From: Diogma glabrata
Taxonomy: Eukaryota; Arthropoda; Insecta; Diptera; Cylindrotomidae
DNA: 64,000 bases
Direction: 5' to 3'
Assembly (NCBI GenBank): GCA_963693315.1
Contig: OY856188.1
Coordinates: forward strand, 191,335,049-191,399,048
The first letter of the stretch is position 1; each line of letters begins with the position of its first letter. The translations under genes and the position numbers were made by a program. Shown here piece by piece: positions 35,060-47,240 of this stretch. Below the pieces are notes generated by a model. It was not told where the DNA came from, made no database searches, and worked only from the letters and a program-made list of their open reading frames with translations.

Positions 35060-35752
35060 CAATTAGCCGCCAGAGCTGCTTGTCATAAATCCAAATTATA
35101 ATTACATATTTTAGCAAACTTTATGATTTTGTAATTATGATTTTTTGGAATGAGAAAATGAAATCTAAATGAAAATTTTAATGTTCTTGCTAAAATAAGT
35201 TATATTTAAATATGATTTTAAAATAATTTGATTTATTATTTTAAATTTATATATTTTGTGTTTTAATACAGAAACTAACTCATAATAATATTAAATTAAA
35301 GCAAAGAATTAAGAGAATAGAGGAAGTGAAATTGATGTTAAAATTTGAAGTACTTTTTGCACACCAATAAATTGTTACTAACACACATGCGTTTTAGTAG
35401 AGGCGCCGTAAATATTTCTATTATATTGCATTGCATTCCAAATTTAAGCGTATTTTTGCCTCCCAAAATTAATATAAAAAAAGGGTTGCCATTACATAGA
35501 AAAGAAAAACAACAAAAATAAAAATTTGACATTAGAAAAAGCCCGCATTTTATTAATGTTTACATTGATTTTAGATTATATTTTTTGGCGAAAATATTTA
35601 AAAAACTTAAAACTTATTAATCGAAAAATAAATTATAATATCAATATTAGTTACCTATGATAAGAACTCCGATCCTTTATATGTTTTCGGACGTTTTTAC
35701 AGGTCATTATCACAAACTTCATATTTTAAGTTTTATTCAAAATTTTCACTAA
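35060..35752. other. GNPNAT1 3' flank
   Basis: This is the AT-rich 3' UTR and intergenic sequence. No further coding exon was recognised. Confidence 0.4.
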
Positions 35753-36209
35753 TGTCGAATTCTTTTTGTCCAGAGCGAAAAAGTGATTTTTTTTTTCATA
35801 AAAAGAACATGAAAAAATATGATCCAGTTTTGTAGTTGTATTTGTGAACTGTCATTGAATATTTTTGTAATTAATTGTATTTAATTAATTAGTTTGTTGT
35901 TTATTTTTAACTTAAAATACGATTTAAACAATATTTTATTTAAAAAGTAACTATTTCACTATTAAAAAAAAATAATAAGTAAATGGCGTTTTGTTTGTTT
36001 ACTAATTTTGACAGATTTTTTAAATGTATTTGTATTCTTTATTGTATTTTATGTTTTGCTCTAGCTAAAAATCTAGATTCAAACAAATATTTTTCGGGCA
36101 AAAAAAAATCACTTTTTTTGGATAAATAAAACACGTAATGTGAAAAAAATTGATCTCAGATCAAAAAGGGGCGTATTAGAGCAATTTTTTTGGCAAAAAG
36201 AATTCGACA
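35753..36209. mobile_element. 457-base MITE with TAA target duplication
   Basis: Terminal inverted repeats TGTCGAATTCTTTTTG face each other, flanked by TAA at 35750-35752 and 36210-36212. Inside, a second inverted pair AAAAAGTGATTTTTTT / AAAAAATCACTTTTTT lies at about 35.78 and 36.10 kb. It has no coding capacity and is consistent with the TWA-targeting PIF/Harbinger group. Confidence 0.75.
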
Positions 36210-36212
36210 TAA

Positions 36213-37320
36213 ATATATTTAATTTTTCTTTAAAAGTATTTTTGAATTATAATATAATCACTGGTATTTTTTATATTTATTATAAATTCATCAAAATATA
36301 ACCACGATGAATAATAAAAACAATTTTATTAAAACCAAATTATAACCAAGCCAAACAATGGTTACAATATTTTTTTTTGACAGTAGAAAAACTGCGAATG
36401 AGAGAAAATAAGAGTTGAATTGAGAGAAAAACCACTTCAAATATTTTTTTCTACTCCTATCACAGTAAATTATCAATTACATCCATGACATGTAAATTGA
36501 TTATTACAATAAGTGTAATGTAATGAGAATAAAAAGTGTTACGTAATGTATATTCATATATATTACCTAACACTTTTAATAAAAAGAAAAATTTTTATTT
36601 AAAGAAAAATTTGATTTTTATAAATTAAATATTTCAATTTCATTATACAGAATAATGCAAAGCCTACCATTTGTAGACTATTTGCATTTAATTTATAATT
36701 AGTAGTTCATTTGTTCACGTAATTATACGCGTTTGGGCATTAAAACAAAATCGTAGAAAAAGTATATAACAAAACTCGAGCTGCAAACCATTTTCCATGC
36801 TCGTGAAGGAACTGCTCTCGCCGCTACGCGTCTCGTGCGCAATACTTTCCGTCGCATGTAAAATGCTATTTACAGCTCTAGGGTATGTAATATAAGCTAT
36901 TTTGTCTATGTACAGTAGTTTCATTTCCTCTATTCTATTAATTCTTTGAATTACAGTTAATAGCAATTGTGAACCTTTTTTTCCATTTCGATTTCATTTT
37001 TGGCAGCCTGGTACATATTTTGAATATAATTTTTTATTATTTGTTTATGACGTATTATTTGTTTTAGAAATTCCTTTTTTTTTTAGTATTAGTCTTGGGG
37101 TTTATGGTAGATTAAACTTGTAATATTTTTTTTATTTTATTTTGAAAACTATTAATTTAGATTATGTTTATAATTATAGTAAAATTAAAATTTTAAAGCT
37201 GTTTTTATTAAAATAAATATAAATAATAGTTTAATATGAAAAGTGTTAATTAATATGTGCATCTCTACAATTTTGTGAAGATGCATTTCTTCTTTTTTTT
37301 ACCCTGCTTAAACTATCCTA
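36213..37320. other. Intergenic, no gene recognised
   Basis: This is AT-rich sequence with a few short open frames that resemble nothing. A modestly GC-richer patch at 36.78-36.86 kb may be an old repeat. Confidence 0.4.
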
Positions 37321-37324
37321 TTAA

Positions 37325-37595
37325 AAAACGGTGTCGTGATAAAATATCACACGAAAAAATCCCACACGATATAATATCACGTCGAAAATATCACAGCGAT
37401 AAAATCACACTATACGAAAATATCACATCACGAAAATATCATATCCTAAAAGCACACGCGAGAAAATATCACATCCTATAATCACACGCGATAAAATATC
37501 ACATCCTAAAATTACACGCGAAAAAATATCACATCCTAAAATCACACGGAAAAAATATCATATCCTAAAATCACACGCGTAAAAATATCGCTTTC
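37325..37595. repeat. 30-base minisatellite (AAAATATCACATCCTAAAATC-like)
   Basis: About eight to nine units carry alternating AAAATATCACATCC and TAAAATCACACGCG blocks. The later units are the most regular and the first ones more degenerate, as expected for expansion from one side. Confidence 0.85.
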
Positions 37596-38499
37596 TTAAG
37601 GCTCATCTCCACTAACCGCGCCAAACGTTTGCTAGAACCGGGCATTCACATACAGCATAGACAGAATTTCATACAGATTTAACAGCAGAAAATTCTGTTG
37701 CTGTAAAATATGTATAAAATTCTATTTCTGTTTTATGTGAATTTCAGTCTTAAAGTTTGCAAATATAAGTTTGCATAGATTTGTTTAGGGGAGGCACGAA
37801 ATATGATGTTTTTGCATGTTTTTGCTCGGTCAGTGGAGACAGATTTTTGTCTTCACTTCATATTATTTAGAAACTAGGTCTGTTTTAGAAAAGTGTAATT
37901 TATAAATTGATTTAGAAAAGTGAAAAGAAAATCACATAATATCAACAAAGAAAATTTAAAAAATAAACGTTTTGCTAACGACAATTTTTATATAACTATG
38001 AATTGTTTAATTTTGAAGAATTAATTATTGTGTTTTGTATTATATATATACAATAATGTAACTAACATTTAATAAAATAACTAAAAAAACTCTAAAATGG
38101 ATTTATTAGAATTAAAATATTATATTTCATTGGGCGGATGAAAAAAGATGCATCATAGAAAAAAACGAAGACGCTTTTCTCTAAAATGAAGTAATTTAAA
38201 TTGAAAACAAATATGAATGAATAAAACAAAATTATTTTATTTACAAATTAATTGAATCTTTTGTAAATATTTCAATACGCAATTGCAGAATATGCTATTA
38301 TACGAAATTTTTGAAATTTAAAAGCCAACCGCAATTTAAATATCACTAATACAAACATATTTCACATCAACTTTTGTTTTTTGTTCTTTTCAGACCCGAA
38401 TTTATAAATTGATTTAGAAAAGTGAAAAGAAAACCACATTAGTGATATTTTAATGGAGGTTGTTTACTTTTAAATTTCAAAGACCAAAGACCAAAAATT

Positions 38500-39070
38500 T
38501 TTTCTGAGCGTGAAAATTTATAAATATTGATTATTTGAACATATTTCTATCATTTTTTAAAAAGCCAGACATCTGCAATAAAAGGTTCTTTAGCTATCTG
38601 CAATAAACTGTGTGAAGTACAACGGTATTTAGCGGCACTTTCACGGTCGCATTTTTTCACTTACGCTAAAAATATTTTCTGCGTATGTTGCGGCAAACAG
38701 TTTCCTCAAACAATATGTTTGACAATTGGCCATATCGGGGTACAGGTTAAGTGCCTAGAGCCCAAAAACTGTATAAAATAATGTTTATTTTTAAAGTTAG
38801 TTTAATACTTCTGTTTTTAATTAGTATTTTTTATAAAGTAATCTGATAAATCCGGTTCTAATTGCACACATAACTGTCTGATCCCGATATCTACCTATTT
38901 CTAGCGGATATACCTGCCACTCGGACTTTTTTGGATTATTCTGTTTCTACTTAAATTTTTTATTTAATCTAATCTGACACATCCAATTCTATTGGTACAC
39001 AAAGCTGTCTGGTCCCGAAATCTACCTATTTCTATCGGATATACCTGCCGCTTGGACTTTTTTATCTACT
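38500..39070. repeat. Fragment related to the 26-27.7 kb TIR element
   Basis: It shares blocks with 26.4-27.5 kb, such as GGTTAAG..CTAGAGCC, ACTGTCTGATC, ATCTACCT and TTTCTAGCGGA. The last part (TCTGATCCCGA...GGACTTTTTT) is repeated in tandem at about 38.87-38.94 and 38.99-39.06 kb. Confidence 0.6.
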
Positions 39071-39119
39071 TAGTTATATTTTTATCGATTACCGTTTTTC
39101 CGATATGTTAACCTCAAAC

Positions 39120-39900
39120 CCATTCAGCATTTCGCCCTCAGGAACTTAGCAGGACTTAGCAGGAAATAAATTTCAGTTACCGGCAGTCACCAACAAGGAC
39201 CCCACTAGTAATATGTTCAGGTATACCCTATTATGATCCGGGCCGGGTCAGGGTGTAATAAGGTAAATCCTAATAGGACATTTGCATCACGCACCTATCA
39301 GAAATCATACCTGATTACACTACTAGAGCGTGCCGTATTTGTTTTTAACCCTTCCCGGATTTCGAAGACCTATCTCATCCCTCGTAGTTAATGCCGGACC
39401 AGTACCGGATCAGAATCATATCTGATTTTCCAAATTAGGTATGTCTTATTTGTCCTGATCTGAGCCCTATTTCATTTGAATAAATTTCATTTGGTTAAAA
39501 CTCACTAGACTATTATCCATTTCAGATATACATAGATTGCGAAATTTCACATATACTTAAACTTTATTTATCGCTTCTCTGCGTTATGACTACATATAGA
39601 TAAGTAGAAAGCTAGAATATTTTTATTAAAATTTTTTTTCTAATGTATGTAGTAGTAAATTTTTTAATTTTTCTAAGGCATGTTGGAGAAAATTCCCTAT
39701 TTTATCCTATTTAATGATCCGTTCATGGTCCGTTTCTAGTAGGGCTGTCTGATCCGGTTTGGATAGTTTTAGGTGTTACATTGCTGACCAGGACCTGTTC
39801 AGTGTGCCCGATACGGTCACCATCAGTATTAGGGAAAGCCGTATCCGGTCCAGATCTGAGCCCTTACATAATGCTAGTCGGCGAGGTGTATTGAGTACTG
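39120..39900. repeat. GC-richer island with recurring CCGGATC-type motifs
   Basis: Base composition rises clearly above the neighbours. Motifs such as GATCCGG, CCGGACC, TACCGGATC, GATCCGG and CCGGTCC recur every 50-150 bases in both orientations. No open frame or terminal repeat was recognised. It is probably an unclassified transposon or decayed satellite. Confidence 0.45.
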
Positions 39901-40162
39901 GGTGGTAAAAACTAGTGCCGGCAGTGCGCTGTAGAAGAAACATAGAAACACACAAACCGTCTACGCTTTAGCAAAACATCTACCACCCTGACCCCTCAGA
40001 CAGTTCATATAGTCCGATTTATTATCCGACGAGTTGAACGAATACACAGCAGTTAAGATGGTGTTGAATAGCGTTGCCGTTAAAGTCTGGTATTTATGGG
40101 TATTTTCTATACATTGGAAATTGGTTTAAATTATGCTTTCTTTCTAACATTTCAAACAAACG

Positions 40163-40168
40163 TTTATT
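40163..40168 (-). terminator. Possible poly(A) signal of the NRF-6-like gene
   Basis: AATAAA on the minus strand lies about 107 bases past the stop codon. It is an unremarkable but plausible site. Confidence 0.4.
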
Positions 40169-40274
40169 TTGTTCTACCAAAAACAAAATGTTTCCGAAAC
40201 ATTAGAACATAAACATGTAGATATACATAATAAACATACTATACATAACATATACATACATAACTAAATATATG

Positions 40275-43200
40275 TTAATCATCATGTATATTCCATTCAA
40301 ATTTTCTTAAATTAGTTATTGGCCTAGGTTTAACTTCGAATTCATCTTCATCATCTTCGTATTCTACATCATCATGTTGTGAATCGTCAATTTCTTCTTC
40401 TTCTTCATCTTCATCTTCATCTTCTTGTTCCGATTCAAATTCATTTGAGTCTTCGTTTTCAATTCTATAATACAAATAAATGTATGTATTAGTATTAAAA
40501 AAAACGTTAAGAAAGTAAGCTAATATAATTAAACGAATATCACTGAAAAAATTTCAGCCAACTGAATGACTACGAAATTCGGTTGTCTTGCATTCAATAA
40601 CCAAAAATCAAGACATCCCAACCGAATTTGATGTAAATTTAATAATGAACATTCGGTTGGCACAAAATGAGATTATATAGTGATCGAGTTTTTTCCCCGG
40701 GCATATTCTAGTTTTGTATAAATAATTTTCTTTGATAAACAATCATTCTTACTCTTTGTCCCAAATGTCTGATGGCTCCATTTTTTTTGTTTCTCTTTCG
40801 AAACATCTTTTTTCATCCCCATCGCAAATTCCCTTGATAGAAGCTTGGGCTTGACTTTTATTAAAATTATTATATGAAGCATCAAAAGTTTCTGGATTCG
40901 AAGTGAATTTTTCTTTATCTTTTTCCATGTCTTTGTTTTTATTCGTTACTTCCATTTGATCAATGTTAGAATCAGGATTTCGTTTTATGCTATCTCCAAT
41001 CAGATTTGTTATACGTTCCATTGCGTTTAAATTCGCGCTTTTATCTTTATCTGTTTTATTATTTGGTTTTTCTTGACTATTTGACAGAATTATGGACCTG
41101 ATTTTTTGAAACGGCAAATCAAATGTTAATGTCATAACAACAGCAGATCCCAGTGTTATAGCTATTTCATTCCAATCAAACTAAAAAAAACATTAAAATT
41201 GTTTCATGTGGTTCTTTCTGTCTTATACCATAGATAAATAAAATGGATCATTTGTAATATATCAATATTTTAACTTACCAAGCTTGTTGATAATTGAAAC
41301 TGTTGAGAAGTTCGAATCGTTCCAGTTTTCCAGAAAAAAACTAAAAATTCAATTAAAAATATTGAGTATGAAATTTTATTAAGAACTATCATTAAACGTG
41401 ATCGAAGAATTTTATTTAATTTATTTCCATTTCCTGTAAAACATACGAAAACAATCCAGCATATTGAAATCGACCAAACTAATGAGGCCCAAGCACTATA
41501 AGCAGCCGCTTCATTAGGATCATATTGATAATTTTTCAATGCTAAATGACTTGGGGTCCAAAAACACCAAACAATTCCCCATAAAGATGATATCCAACCA
41601 ACTATAACAACACCCTGAAATATAAATAATTAAAATAAAGATGTTATTTTTTTCCCGAATCATATGCTGTTATATGTAATAAGAAAGTATTTACTTTGGG
41701 AAGTTTTATATTTTGTCCCACTTGAGATAATATAAATCCTAATCCGATTCCAGTAAAATATGGTGTGGCTCTATGTAATGGTGCTGCAAATGATAAATCA
41801 GCTGTTCTATAAAATTGGCTTAGTCTAAAAAATATTGAAAGTAAATTTTTGTTCTGAATAAAGTGTCTTGTATTTCCAACTTCATGCCATGAAATATTAC
41901 TGGAGATAATCGATTTGACAATGTGGACGAATATCTCATTGCTGCAGATATGCCATGTAATATTCCAAATGCTCCCATTCCAATAACAGGTATACTGTGA
42001 AGAAGCCACACAATAAGTGGAGATATTAAGTAGAACTGCATATCAATTCCTAACTGATAGGTTTGTGTTGCACACTGAAATTAATCGAAATTATCATTAG
42101 TTTACAACAGATGTATTACATGTAAAGAAAAAAAATTGTAACTTCGATTTTTATAATATTTTAAAAAATTCTATTCTTACAATTTCCTCAAATGGGAACC
42201 AATTTTGTATATGAAAAAGATTAGCCCATAAATTTTCTTTACAAATATCTGCATTCTTTTTAACAACATCACCCCATTGTGGTCCCAGTCCAATGTGTTC
42301 CCAAATCCAGGCATAAAATAATAATGTTGCTAATAAGGCTGGGGTTAATCTAAAATTTGAATGAGTTAATATAGACCAGTCAAATTATCCTTTTTTGAGG
42401 AAAAAATTAGTAACAGGATGAAAACTATTGGATAAATAAGAAAATATTGCGCAAATGATGGGAAACAAAAATTAAAGGACCTACGAGTCGCGGTAGTGAA
42501 ATGGGGTGAGCTTTTACTGGTAGAAAATGGTTTTTCATGATTTTCAGCGAAACTAGACCTATCGAAAAAAGTTTAAAGTAAAAGTTGTAGGTAATAAAAA
42601 GGTCTATTACTTTTATACAAACCATTTTTTCACATAACCTAAAATTTGCTGTGAAAATAGAAAAAACCGAGGAAAAAAGGGCTTTTCGTTTTTAATTTTT
42701 ATCTCCCACAAAAAAATTTTTTTTCCACACAATTTGGTGAAAACATACCTTATTATGTCCCTAATAGGCTGTATTTTTTTGGAGTCAAAATATGTATTTT
42801 TACGTTTGATTTTGATTTTAAAAATGTGACCTCATTTTCACACGAAAATTCACCTGTATAGAAAACAGATTTTCAAAAAAAACATTAATCGTTATGTTTG
42901 TTGAAACGTCTCCTTTTAGATGGTGTAACAAAAATAAACATTAACGTAACATAAACACGGAAACATTAAGCACGAAATGTGAAAAACTGAAAAAAACTTG
43001 ATTTTTAACTGAAAAAACTTAATTTTAAAGAGTTATTTTTTAATGATTGTTTAAAAATATTCATTATTTGTTAAAATTTACCGTCGAAATACTTGAAAAA
43101 TATAAACTTTTGCCATGGTAATGTTAATTTTTTTTACATCATCTAAAAGTAGACGTTTCAACAAACATAACGATTAATATTTTGTTGAAAAAACTGTTTT

Positions 43201-45048
43201 CTATACAGGTGAATTTTCGTGTGAAAATGAGGTCACATTTTTGGTTTAAAATCAAAATCAAACGTAAAAATACATATTTTGATTCCCAAAAAATACAGCC
43301 TATTAGGCACATTATAAGGTACGTTTTCACCAAATTGTGTGAAAAAATAAAATTTTTTTGTGGGAGATAAAAATTAAAAACGAAAAGACTTTTTTTTCCC
43401 GGTTGTTTCTATTTAAACAGCAAATTTTAGGCTATGTGAAAAAATGGCCGACATAAAAGTAGACCTTTTTATTACCTACAACTTTTTCGATAAAAGGTCT
43501 AGTTTCGCTGAAAATCATGAAAAACCATTTTCTACCAGTAAAAGCTCACCCCATTACATCCCCGTAGGTCGGATCACCTTTAATTTTTGTTTCCCATCAT
43601 GTGCGCAATATTTTCTTATTTATCCAATAGTTTTCATCCTGTTACTAATTTTTTCCATGTTTTGCCTGTTTTTAAGGTATCTAGACTGGCCTAATATGGG
43701 TAAAGTATATAATAAAATATAAAGACTATTTAGTTTCAAGCCAATTTACCTGATAAACCTTCCTAGTAAACGTTTTATCCATAATATTTTACCATGAACT
43801 TCGAAATCTCTGCTCATTCTGTATGCTGTCAATATTCCACTTACTAGTAAGAAAATGTCAGTGTATAAAAACGCAGCTCTAATAAATATACTGAATGGTG
43901 AGTTGAAGTACTAAAATTATATAAATATTCATAGGCATTCATGAAAAATCATGCTAATGGTGTTCTGTATTTTAGCTTACTTCAGTGAAATAAATTCGGT
44001 TTGTGAATGGCACTCTAGCTAGCGGAATTAGTTTTAAAGCAAAATATAATGCAACCGTTCCAATTGCTTTTATTCCATTTATACATTCAATTTTATCATT
44101 ATTTTCATTATTACAATCTAATAATTCCTTTATCGTTCTTTTTATGGAAAATGACATTAAAACTTGATTTATGACGCCAAGATTGTCTAAAATATGCAAA
44201 TGTGTTAGCTTGAAGGAAAACTTTGTATGCAAATTTTGCGGGCATAGAGGGCTGCATTGATAAAAGATTGGTTTAAATTATAAGCGTTGCAGTTTTTGTA
44301 ATTTTGGTTACCTTCATAGCTTTCGTTTTCTTTTACTTCGTTTGTCTGTTTATTATTATCCTTATTTTCTTTCGATGTATTTATGTTATTTTTCCAATCA
44401 ATCCAATAATCGTTCATGCTCGCTAAAATCACCAAAACAAAAACAAATGTGTAGTATGCCCTAAAGGAATGGAATAAAATATTAAAAAATGATTTTCTTA
44501 AATACCAATTAAGTATATAGTTACAAAGAACCAACGGTTTGCCAATTGGTTTTAATCAATTTTATATAATCTGTTCTATATTTAACATAGCAGTTATCTT
44601 CATTAACTTCAACATGTATTTTTATTCCTGTTGAATTGTATTGTCGGATACCATCGTTGATTATTTTTTCTGCATCACCATGTGTACAACCAGCTGGCAA
44701 ACAAATACCCCAATTGAATGTTGTAAAGCGTGGAATAAAATGGCTGGGCTGCAAGCACATATAAAAATTTAGTATAAATAGATTAACACTCAGTTATTTT
44801 GCTAAATACATCTTTTAAAGAACTTCTAAGAAATCCCCTTCCTTGCATTAAATATACTGGGAGTTTTAAGTCGTTTGCCACCGCAATTATATCAACTTGT
44901 GCTAAACAATACTTTCCTCTCATTCTGATTGATTTTTCATCCGTTATTTTTATTTTTGATGCAATATCTGTACATAAATCAAAATCTCCTAGCTGGTTTA
45001 CATTCCCTCTCATTAATCCAGCTGGTATTTTCGCACTGGCGTCCATCA
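40275..45048 (-). CDS. nrf-6: NRF-6-like acyltransferase-3 membrane protein, exons 2-12
   Basis: Eleven in-phase exons: 45048-44810, 44748-44525, 44460-44312, 44186-43981, 43910-43750, 42349-42181, 42074-41881, 41824-41695, 41614-41279, 41180-40753, 40464-40275. Exon 2 completes the ATG codon split from exon 1 (60778-62230). The joined product is about 1292 residues. It has the NRF N-terminal domain (MDASAKIPAG, NQLGDFDLC, GKYCLAQVD, NWGICLPAGCT) then a multi-pass acyltransferase-3 domain (YYTFVFVLVIL, AFLYTDIFLLVSGIL, LTPALLATLLFYAW, MQFYLISPLIVWLL, FYRTADLSFAAPLHRATPY, ISYSIFLIEFLVFFW). In C. elegans such proteins affect fluoxetine response and lipid/yolk transport; the substrate is unknown. 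The C-terminal tail is long, charged and ends in an Asp/Glu-rich run. The exon 8 donor (GTTGGA) is weak. Intron 5 holds a 1.26 kb fold-back. Confidence 0.92.
42399..43656. mobile_element. 1.26 kb fold-back element in NRF-6-like intron 5
   Basis: Two arms of about 550 bases are inverted copies. The left begins GGAAAAAATTAGTAACAGGA and the right ends with its complement. Shared inner blocks include AAAGCTCACCCCA, the GTCTAGTTTCGCTGAAAATC block, and TGAAACGTC near the centre. The central roughly 160 bases are unique. No transposase was seen. The transcript of the host gene would carry a very long hairpin here before splicing. Confidence 0.85.
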
Positions 45049-45081
45049 CTGAAATAATAAATGGAATTTGTTTATAATAAC

Positions 45082-45519
45082 TAGGAGGGCCCGGCGTGCT
45101 TCGCTACGCTTATATATAAAGGTTTTGCGTAGACATTTTGTTGACGTAGAAGCAATGATTTCAAGAAGTGGTAATGAGAAATGTTAGCATATAATTTTTA
45201 ATTTTTCTTTTTAAATATATGAATGAAAAATAATCAGAACTCTAGCTGATCAGTTCGGATATATGAAAAATTAGCGATCAAATAAGTTAGAGATCAAATA
45301 AGCTTACTTGAAAACTTATTTGATCGCTAATTTTTCATATATCCGAACTGATCAGCTAGAGTTCTGATTATTTTTCATTCATATATTTAAAAAGAAAAAT
45401 TAAAAATTATATGCTAGCATTTCTCATTACCACTTTTTGAAATCATTGCTTCTACGTCAACAAAATGTCTACGCAAAAACTTTATTTATAAGCGTAGCGA
45501 AGCACGCCGGGCCCTCCTA
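45082..45519. mobile_element. 438-base near-perfect palindromic element
   Basis: The 207-base arms 45082-45288 and 45313-45519 are inverted copies with only a handful of mismatches, around a 24-base loop. The ends read TAGGAGGGCCCGGCGTGC. It begins 33 bases upstream of the exon 2 splice acceptor of the NRF-6-like gene. No convincing target duplication was found. It is likely a fold-back MITE of recent origin. Confidence 0.88.
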
Positions 45520-45880
45520 ATTATCATTCATTCACAACATTCATTTCACCATTAACACCATAATAATTAAATCAAAGAAAATCAAAGAAAACTAATAATA
45601 ATCACCATTAACACCATAATAATCAAATCAAAGAAAAATAATAATAATAAAAAATAAACTCACTCATACCATTATCATTCATTCACAACATTCATTTCAC
45701 TAATAATAATAATAAAAAAACAAAGAAAAATAATACGTCTATACACTCCTAAATCAATGCATAAACTAAATTGAAATTTGAAAATAATAATAAAAAAAAC
45801 AAATAAAAGACTTGGGCAATTCCATTTGATATTGTATAAGGGGGGGGCTATAACTTTTTTATTTATGATCCGATTTGTGT

Positions 45881-46246
45881 GAAAAATCTTTAAGACCTAA
45901 GTTACACTAATATCAGTTAGCAGTGAAAATTTGGAATGAATCCATCTGCGAATATAAAAGCCTTAGGCTCCAGAAAGTTTTTTATAGCGTATTAATATAT
46001 AAGAAAAATCTTTAAGACCTAAGTTACACTAATATCAGTTAGCAGTGAAAATTTGAAATGAATCCATCTGCGAATAAAAAAGCCTTAGGCTCCAGAAAGT
46101 TTTTTTTAGCGTATTAATATACAAGAAAAATGTTTAAGACCTAAGTTACACTAATATCAGTTAGCAGTGAAAATTTGAAATGAATCCATCTGCGAATAAA
46201 AAAGCCTTAGGCTCCAGAAAGTTTTTTTTAGCGTATTAATATATAA
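45881..46246. repeat. Three tandem copies of a 122-base unit
   Basis: Starts at 45881, 46003 and 46125 give an exact 122-base period. Each unit contains TTTAAGACCTAAGTTACACT, ATCAGTTAGCAGTG and GCCTTAGGCTCCAGAAAG. Copies 2 and 3 are almost identical. The array abuts the truncated left LTR of the following BEL/Pao element. Confidence 0.9.
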
Positions 46247-46629
46247 GATAATACAAAACAACAAAAGCATTGTGCATCGCTTACTATATAATTAACAAAT
46301 GGCAGAGGAAGAAATCATTTGAAAATTATATGAAAACATGTACGATCTTTTTTATGGCCACATATGCACCATATATGTTATACATATTTTTTGCTACAAT
46401 AAAATATAATACCCAAATATTTCGTAATTAAATAATAAATCGATTTATCAGAATAATATTTATTGGCAGTCCTTTGTAGAAATTAAATTAAAATATAATA
46501 TAATTATTCCATCTAATGACAAGTTGTGTTTTTATTTTAAATCGCCATATTGGACCAAACTTGAAGATTTTGTTTATGTAAAGTTTGTTGCTGTTTCGAG
46601 GTCATCCACTTCTACCGAATAGACTTTAA

Positions 46630-47240
46630 GCATTTTGGGGGAAGGTATGAATTATTTTTTAACATTTTTGAGTTTTTTGTATGAGAACCCTCAGAAAGAA
46701 GGCAAACAGGGGATGGGTTTGTTCGAAAGAAATGTTAAAAATCAAAAATTAATAGGACCTAGTCATATATTTGGTCCCTCCAGGGATCACCCTGTGGAAA
46801 CTATGAATTATTTTAAAAAAATTTTCTTTATATTTTGAGTTTTTTGTATGGGAACCCCCCGAAGGGTTGCAGATTGGTAGTAGATGAGTTGGAGTGAAAT
46901 GTTGAGATTGAAAAAAATATTAGGACTTTGTCATACTTGTCATTTGCCCCATCTAGGAGTCACTTTGGTTCAGTCACACCGAATTTAGACAAAAAATGAA
47001 TTTTTCTACTTTTGTATGGGGACCTCTAAAAAGGAGGCAGATAGGAGATAAGTATGTTTGGAAGAAATGTTGGAAATTAACAGGTCCTAGTCAGACATTT
47101 GACCCCTCTTGGAATCATGCCAGTTTTTGTTTGAAAACCCTCAGAAGGAAGACAAATAAGGGAGAGGAAATATTAGGACATATTAAGAAATATTAGGACC
47201 TTGTTATCATACATTTTTCCCATCTAGGAGTCACTTTGGA
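46630..47240. repeat. Degenerate tandem repeat inside BEL/Pao copy 1
   Basis: About four units of 110-190 bases each contain a TTTTTGTATGGGAACCC-like block, a GAAGGAGGCAGATAGGGGA-like block, GAAATGTT and GGACCTAGTCATA. They are too diverged for an exact period. The open frames within are a by-product. Confidence 0.65.

Noticed and set aside
36715..36966. 83-codon minus-strand frame
   Set aside because: No domain, no splice partners and no similarity; treated as chance.
37325..37595. CRISPR-like regular repeat array
   Set aside because: The units are contiguous with no unique spacers and lie in a eukaryotic genome; it is a minisatellite.
46635..47196. Short frames in place of Gag in BEL/Pao copy 1
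   Set aside because: They arise from a degenerate tandem repeat and lack any Gag, knuckle or protease motif.
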